The notes under the pieces were generated by a model, which ran no database searches, was not told where the DNA came from, and saw only the letters and a program-made list of their open reading frames with translations. Position numbers and translations under genes: made by a program. A DNA stretch of 11,217 nucleotides from Spyradenecus sp045634445 (lineage in GTDB: Bacteria > Verrucomicrobiota > Kiritimatiellia > RFP12 > DVOR01): contig JAZRAG010000049.1 in assembly GCA_045634445.1 (NCBI GenBank), forward strand, positions 1 through 11,217. Direction: 5' to 3'. Shown here in pieces: positions 7,750-11,217 of the stretch (positions are counted from its first letter, which is position 1; each line of letters starts with the position of its first letter).

Positions 7750-9522
7750 ATGACATTCAATGAATTAGGATTACCCGCAGCATTGCTTCGCGCAGTCGAA
7801 GGCCTCGGATTTGATGAACCGATGCCAATTCAAGCGCAGGCCATTCCCGCTTTGTTGCCTGAAAATCCGCCAGACTGTGTCGCGCTTGCAGCAACAGGTA
7901 CGGGCAAAACATGTGCCTATGGTTTACCGCTCTTGGCGCACACCCAGGCTGAAATGACGCAAGTGCAGTCTTTGATTTTGGCACCTACACGTGAACTGTG
8001 CTTGCAGATTGGTGAAGAATTAGCCCGTTTTGCAAAGCATTTACCTGAAATCAAGGTCGTTGCCTGCTATGGTGGCGCGCCGATTGGCCAGCAGATTATG
8101 AAGTTGCAGCGCGGTGCTCAGGTGGTGGTGGCAACGCCTGGCCGCCTTTGTGACTTGATTCGCCGTGAGGCAATTTCCTTGGATGCGGTGAAGATTTGCG
8201 TCTTAGATGAAGCAGATGAGATGCTCAATCTGGGTTTTCGTGATGAATTGACCTTCATTTTGGATGCCACAACGGACGATTGCGCAATGTGGCTCTTCTC
8301 GGCTACGATGCCTCCGGAAGTGGAAAAGATTGCACAAACGTACATCTCTGAACCGCTTGAAATCACTGTGGGCACGCGCAATGAAGCGCAGGCAAACATC
8401 GTTCACCACGCGTATGCCGTCGCTGAACACAATCGTTACAATGCATTACGTCGCGTTATTGACTTTGTACCTGAAATGTACGGCCTCGTTTTCTGCCGCA
8501 CACGTGTTGATACGCAGAAGTTGAGCGAAAGCTTAATGCACGATGGTGTCTATGCTGAAGCGCTTCATGGTGATTTGTCACAGGCGCAGCGTGATGCGGT
8601 GATGCGTAAATTCCGCGAAAAGGCAGTACGTATTTTGGTGGCGACCGATGTGGCTGCGCGCGGCTTGGACGTGGATGATATCTCCCATGTGATTCACTAC
8701 CATTTACCCGATGAACCTGCTGTTTACACGCATCGTAGCGGTCGTACAGCACGTGCAGGTAAGAGTGGCGTTTCAATCGCTTTGGTGACGCAACGTGAAA
8801 AGTCGCGTTTGCGTTTAATTGAGCGTATCTGTGGCATGCGTTTTGAGCAGCGTTCAATTCCTACCGCTGATGAAGTGCGTCAAAAACACGTCTTTTGGTT
8901 GGCCGAGCAGGTGCATCAAGTGACCGAAATCAATCCTGCGATTCAGGAACTACTTCCCGCTGTCGCGCCGATGATTAATGGTCTTTCGCCAGAAGATTTG
9001 CTTGCGCGTGTCTTACAATTGCGTCTTTCGGGCTTGATGGAGGCATATGAAGATGCGGGTGATATCAATCCTGCAATGTCACTTTCGCGTGAAGAACGCG
9101 ATGCAGCCTTTGGCGAACGTCAACGCATTATGATTCGTGTGGGCCGTTTGGACCGCTTGAAAGAAGGCGCAGTGGTGCGTTTGGCTTGCGAACGCGCTGG
9201 AATTAAGGCGACAGATATTGGCGCGATTGATATTAAGCGTGAATTTGCCTTCTTTGATGTGCGTGCCGAATATGGCCGTCGCGTCCTCTCTGCGCTGACT
9301 GGTGCCGAATTTGATGGACGCCCCTTAGAACCTAAATTTGTGGATCCTTCCGAAGATTTACACGCGAAGAAGGGTGGCAAGAAATTCGGCGGTAAGAAGT
9401 TTGGCGGTAAGAAGCCTTTCGTGACCAAACGTCGAAATGGCAAACCTCCGCGTAAAGGTGATCCCAATGCTCCGCATGGAAAGGGTCATGAAAAGCCTCG
9501 TGGAAAGCGAGATGCGAAATGA
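7750..9522 (+). CDS. DEAD-box RNA helicase with DbpA-like RNA-binding domain
   Basis: A 590-residue ATP-dependent RNA helicase. Core motifs in order: Q motif (Phe3, GFDEPMPIQ ending at Gln28), motif I ATGTGKT (48-54), Ia PTRELCLQI, Ib TPGRL, II DEAD (153-156), III SAT (184-186), V ATDVAARGLD from 298, and VI HRSGRTAR (328-335). Motif I is preceded by Ala-Ala rather than the common Ala-Gln. After a linker rich in helix-forming residues, residues about 458-535 resemble the DbpA-type RNA-binding domain (RIMIRVGRLDRLKEGAVV, then AIDIKREFAFFDV), which in DbpA, DeaD/CsdA and YxiN directs helicases to structured RNA such as 23S rRNA. The last 50 residues are Lys/Gly/Arg-rich with a tandem GGKKF repeat. 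The start is supported by AAAAGG at 7735-7740, 9 nt before ATG. It sits 23 nt after the pseudouridine synthase gene and overlaps the next helicase gene by 4 nt. A role in large-subunit assembly is inferred. Confidence 0.92.
   Translation: MTFNELGLPAALLRAVEGLGFDEPMPIQAQAIPALLPENPPDCVALAATGTGKTCAYGLPLLAHTQAEMTQVQSLILAPTRELCLQIGEELARFAKHLPEIKVVACYGGAPIGQQIMKLQRGAQVVVATPGRLCDLIRREAISLDAVKICVLDEADEMLNLGFRDELTFILDATTDDCAMWLFSATMPPEVEKIAQTYISEPLEITVGTRNEAQANIVHHAYAVAEHNRYNALRRVIDFVPEMYGLVFCRTRVDTQKLSESLMHDGVYAEALHGDLSQAQRDAVMRKFREKAVRILVATDVAARGLDVDDISHVIHYHLPDEPAVYTHRSGRTARAGKSGVSIALVTQREKSRLRLIERICGMRFEQRSIPTADEVRQKHVFWLAEQVHQVTEINPAIQELLPAVAPMINGLSPEDLLARVLQLRLSGLMEAYEDAGDINPAMSLSREERDAAFGERQRIMIRVGRLDRLKEGAVVRLACERAGIKATDIGAIDIKREFAFFDVRAEYGRRVLSALTGAEFDGRPLEPKFVDPSEDLHAKKGGKKFGGKKFGGKKPFVTKRRNGKPPRKGDPNAPHGKGHEKPRGKRDAK
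9373..9417 (+). repeat. Three 15-bp coding repeats (GGKK units)
   Basis: Three consecutive in-frame 15-bp units at 9373-9387, 9388-9402 and 9403-9417 encode GGKKF, GGKKF and GGKKP in the basic tail of the DEAD-box helicase. The units are similar but differ at third codon positions (GGTGGC versus GGCGGT, AAGAAA versus AAGAAG, TTC versus TTT), so the duplication is old or the peptide is selected rather than the DNA. Such tails usually bind RNA without sequence preference. Confidence 0.85.
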
Positions 9523-10835
9523 AGACCGTCTTTGATGTCTTAAATCAATATCTGAAGCGTGCCATTAGCGAGATGGGCTACGTCAAGCCTTCTCCTATCC
9601 AAGAACAGGCCATTTTACCTGTTCTGGAGGGTAAGGATGTCTTTGGATGCGCACAAACAGGCACTGGTAAAACGGCCGCCTTCAGTTTGCCGCTCTTACA
9701 TCGTTTGGCAGAACGTCGCGACCCTGTGCGCCCTGGCCGCCCTCAAGTGCTCATTTTGGCGCCTACGCGTGAACTTGCCGCCCAAATTGGTGAGAATATT
9801 GAAGCTTACGCAAAGTATCAAGGGACGTCGAGCTTAACGGTTTTTGGTGGCGTGAATATTCGTCCGCAGATGGATGTACTGCGTAAAGGTGTGGCCGTTT
9901 TGGTCGCAACGCCTGGCCGTTTGTTAGACCTTTGCGCGCAACAAGCCCTCTTTTTGGACAAAGTGCGCGCGGTGGTTTTAGACGAAGCAGATCGTATGTT
10001 AGACATGGGCTTTTTGCCAGATATTAAGAAAATCCTCGTTAAATTGCCCAAACAACGTCAATCGCTCTTCTTCTCCGCCACTTTGACGCCTGAAATTACC
10101 GATCTTGCCGAACAATTCATTCGCACAAAACCCGTGGAAATTCGCATTGATCCAGGTACGCCTACGGCCGAAAAGGTGGCCCAACGCGTTCTCTTTGTGG
10201 ATAAAGAGAATAAGTACGCCCTCCTAAAGTGGGTTCTGGATGACCCAAAGTGTTTCCGCGTCATTGTCTTCCCGCGAATGAAACACAATGCCGATCGCTT
10301 GAGCAAACAATTGACGCGTGATGGCTTCCCTTCGGCCTCGCTCCATGGCGATAAGAGCCAAAACGCACGTACTCAAGCCCTTGAAGGCTTTAAATCAGGT
10401 AAAATTCAAGTGCTGGTCGCTACAGATATCGCAGCGCGTGGCATTGACGTAGAAGAGGTCACCCACGTGATTAACTACGATTTACCTGACGAACCCGAAA
10501 CCTATGTGCATCGCATCGGTCGAACCGCACGCGCAGGGGCAGGGGGAGAAGGCATTAGTCTCGTTTGTGCACATGACCGTGACGCCTTGCGCGCGGTAGA
10601 GCGCTTTATTGGCAAAAAGATCCCTCAGCAAGTTGACCACCCCCTGCACTCAGAAACTGCTCGCAATGCTATGGGTGCGGCGGCTCGTCGTCCGCCGAAA
10701 CAATCCGCACAGCGACCCGCCCCAGCGCATCCCAAAGCACCCCGTGCCAATAATGGTAAAAAATCCCCTAAACGTGACGCCAAAAAGCCCTTTTGGAAAC
10801 AAGTCCACTCAAAACCAGGACCAGATCGAAAGTAA
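9519..10835 (+). CDS. rhlE: RhlE-like DEAD-box RNA helicase
   Basis: A 438-residue ATP-dependent RNA helicase of the RhlE type. Motifs: Q motif (Phe5, then GYVKPSPIQ ending at Gln28), motif I AQTGTGKT with Lys51, Ia PTRELAAQI, Ib TPGRLLDL, II DEAD (155-158), III SAT (186-188), V ATDIAARGIDVEEVTHVINY and VI HRIGRTAR (331-338) followed by AGAGGEGISLV. The compact core, the YDLPDEPETYVHRIGR stretch and the basic Lys/Arg/Pro-rich tail (from about residue 375) are typical of RhlE rather than of DeaD or DbpA. In E. coli RhlE influences ribosome assembly; that role here is inferred. The ATG overlaps the preceding TGA as ATGA, and no good Shine-Dalgarno stands close to it, so translation is probably coupled to the upstream helicase. 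The tail contains more AAA and CCC codons than the other genes. It is the last gene of the unit, followed by a weak terminator and the repeat region. Confidence 0.9.
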   Translation: MKTVFDVLNQYLKRAISEMGYVKPSPIQEQAILPVLEGKDVFGCAQTGTGKTAAFSLPLLHRLAERRDPVRPGRPQVLILAPTRELAAQIGENIEAYAKYQGTSSLTVFGGVNIRPQMDVLRKGVAVLVATPGRLLDLCAQQALFLDKVRAVVLDEADRMLDMGFLPDIKKILVKLPKQRQSLFFSATLTPEITDLAEQFIRTKPVEIRIDPGTPTAEKVAQRVLFVDKENKYALLKWVLDDPKCFRVIVFPRMKHNADRLSKQLTRDGFPSASLHGDKSQNARTQALEGFKSGKIQVLVATDIAARGIDVEEVTHVINYDLPDEPETYVHRIGRTARAGAGGEGISLVCAHDRDALRAVERFIGKKIPQQVDHPLHSETARNAMGAAARRPPKQSAQRPAPAHPKAPRANNGKKSPKRDAKKPFWKQVHSKPGPDRK

Positions 10836-10846
10836 GGTGTTTTGAG

Positions 10847-10865
10847 GCCTTTTTAAGGCGTTTTT
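10847..10865 (+). terminator. Weak intrinsic terminator after rhlE
   Basis: GCCTT (10847-10851) pairs with AAGGC (10855-10859) around a TTT loop, followed after one G by TTTTT (10861-10865). The stem is only 5 bp, but the position, 12 nt after the rhlE stop, and the T-run fit a Rho-independent terminator. Hairpins in the adjacent repeat array could reinforce it. Confidence 0.45.
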
Positions 10866-10871
10866 GAAAAG

Positions 10872-10959
10872 AGGTTGTTTTGAGAGTCAAAACAGGTTGT
10901 TTTCAAACTCAAGACAGGTTGTTTTCAAGTTCAAAAGAGGTTGTTTTGAATTTCGCCCA
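10872..10959 (+). repeat. Tandem array A: four 22-bp direct repeats
   Basis: Four head-to-tail units start at 10872, 10894, 10916 and 10938, exactly 22 bp apart. The first ten bases, AGGTTGTTTT, are identical in all four; A at unit position 12 and TC at positions 16-17 are also invariant. The last unit diverges after TC. Many stretches have dyad symmetry: GTTTTGA GAG TCAAAAC in unit 1 (10877-10893) is a perfect 7-bp inverted repeat, and TTCAAAA (10930-10936) pairs with TTTTGAA (10944-10950) across units 3 and 4. A degraded relative, AGGTGTTTTGAG, starts at 10835 on the rhlE stop codon. The array lies between rhlE and queD and is non-coding. It might be an operator array, an RNA structure or a replication/recombination-type repeat; nothing in the sequence decides. 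Confidence 0.92.
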
Positions 10960-10970
10960 AATTGAACTTC

Positions 10971-11036
10971 AAACACTGCCCATGTTCGTCTTAAACATAG
11001 CCCATGTTTGTTTTAAACACTGGCAGTCTTTTAAAT
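10971..11036 (+). repeat. Tandem array B: two and a half 22-bp repeats
   Basis: A second, unrelated sequence also repeats with a 22-bp period: units start at AAACA at 10971, 10993 and 11015. Units 1 and 2 match at 18 of 22 positions and share GCCCATGTT; unit 3 matches only over its first eight bases or so. Unit 2 carries a perfect 6-bp inverted repeat, AAACAT AGCCC ATGTTT (10993-11009). A later CTGGCAG (11088-11094) repeats the CTGGCAG in unit 3 (11020-11026). The array ends about 80 bp before the queD start, within the region where its promoter should lie, so a regulatory role for queD is possible. Confidence 0.8.
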
Positions 11037-11115
11037 GAAGTAAAATACGCTTTCGTGAACGCTAGTTTGAATGTGAAAACTGACACGCTGGCAGAATAGA
11101 ATTGAGAGGTAAACC

Positions 11116-11217
11116 ATGTTGATTGTGACAAAAACCGTATCCTTTGATGCCGCCCACCTTTTGACAGGACATGGCGGTCAAAGTAAAAATCTCCACGGCC
11201 ACACCTACAAAGTGGTT
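11116..11217 (+). CDS. queD: QueD/PTPS-family 6-carboxytetrahydropterin synthase, N-terminal fragment
   Basis: The first 34 codons of a 6-pyruvoyl-tetrahydropterin synthase family protein run off the window end. QueD converts 7,8-dihydroneopterin triphosphate to 6-carboxy-5,6,7,8-tetrahydropterin, the second step of the queuosine (7-deazaguanine) pathway. Visible are the strand VSFDAAHLL with zinc ligand His14 and the motif NLHGHTY with zinc ligands His27 and His29. In QueD the residue four before the first His of HGH is the catalytic cysteine (CxxxHGH); here it is Ser23 (codon AGT at 11182-11184). The start is well supported: GAGAGG at 11104-11109 lies 6 nt before ATG, and the length before FDAAH is right for the family. 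Either the protein has altered chemistry, is a non-QueD paralogue, or the base is a sequence error (TGT would restore Cys). No preQ1-riboswitch-like sequence was recognised upstream. Confidence 0.85.
   Translation, partial: MLIVTKTVSFDAAHLLTGHGGQSKNLHGHTYKVV

Noticed and set aside
8203..8857. Minus-strand open frames inside the DEAD-box helicase gene
   Set aside because: They overlap conserved motifs II to VI of the plus-strand protein, lack ribosome binding sites and have no recognisable domains.
10872..11036. CRISPR array
   Set aside because: Units are 22 bp head-to-tail with no unique spacers, and there are no cas genes; the variable halves are parts of the same unit, not 30-bp spacers.
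10872..11036. Plasmid-type iteron replication origin
   Set aside because: The 22-bp period fits iterons, but there is no rep gene, no recognisable DnaA box and the surroundings are chromosomal housekeeping genes.
10982..11038. Small 18-codon reading frame inside array B
   Set aside because: It has no ribosome binding site and runs through 22-bp repeats whose period is not a multiple of three, so the peptide is not repeated or conserved.
10960..11115. preQ1 riboswitch upstream of queD
   Set aside because: No sequence resembling the known preQ1 aptamers was seen; a covariance-model search would be needed to exclude a divergent one.

Overview
The window reads as one uninterrupted stretch of plus-strand bacterial housekeeping DNA. 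It holds seven protein genes with recognisable family motifs, two of them cut by the window edges, plus one distinctive repeat-rich intergenic region. I see no minus-strand gene, tRNA, rRNA, insertion sequence or CRISPR array. Base composition is moderate. The organism cannot be fixed from this sequence alone. The class 2 type isoleucyl-tRNA synthetase tail and the DEAD-box protein with a DbpA-type RNA-binding domain would fit a Gram-negative lineage such as Verrucomicrobiota or a relative, but this is only a weak inference.

Layout: (1) 1-885, the 3' end of ileS, closed by a long hairpin (906-960). (2) 1067-1990, trxB, a stand-alone thioredoxin reductase gene with a good ribosome binding site and a strong intrinsic terminator (2012-2057). 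(3) 2139-10835, an apparent five-gene transcription unit. It starts at an extended -10 promoter (TGCTATAAT) only about ten bases from the der start codon. The order is der (ribosome-assembly GTPase), an AddA/UvrD-type helicase-nuclease, an RluA-family pseudouridine synthase, a DeaD/DbpA-like DEAD-box helicase and an RhlE-like DEAD-box helicase. Spacings are 39 nt, an 8-nt overlap, 23 nt and a 4-nt ATGA overlap. Four of the five products belong to families that act on the ribosome or on structured RNA, so this looks like a ribosome-assembly operon with a DNA-repair enzyme embedded in it. (4) 10836-11115, 280 nt of non-coding DNA with a weak terminator and two different tandem arrays, both with a 22-bp period. 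(5) 11116 to the end, the first 34 codons of a QueD/PTPS-family gene.

The two points most worth following up are the double 22-bp array upstream of queD, whose units have internal dyad symmetry, and the QueD fragment itself. In that fragment the position of the family's catalytic cysteine (CxxxHGH motif) is a serine while the zinc-binding histidines are kept. Secondary points are the nearly leaderless der promoter, an AddA-like protein with no AddB partner beside it, and Lys/Arg-rich C-terminal tails on three of the operon's RNA-related proteins.
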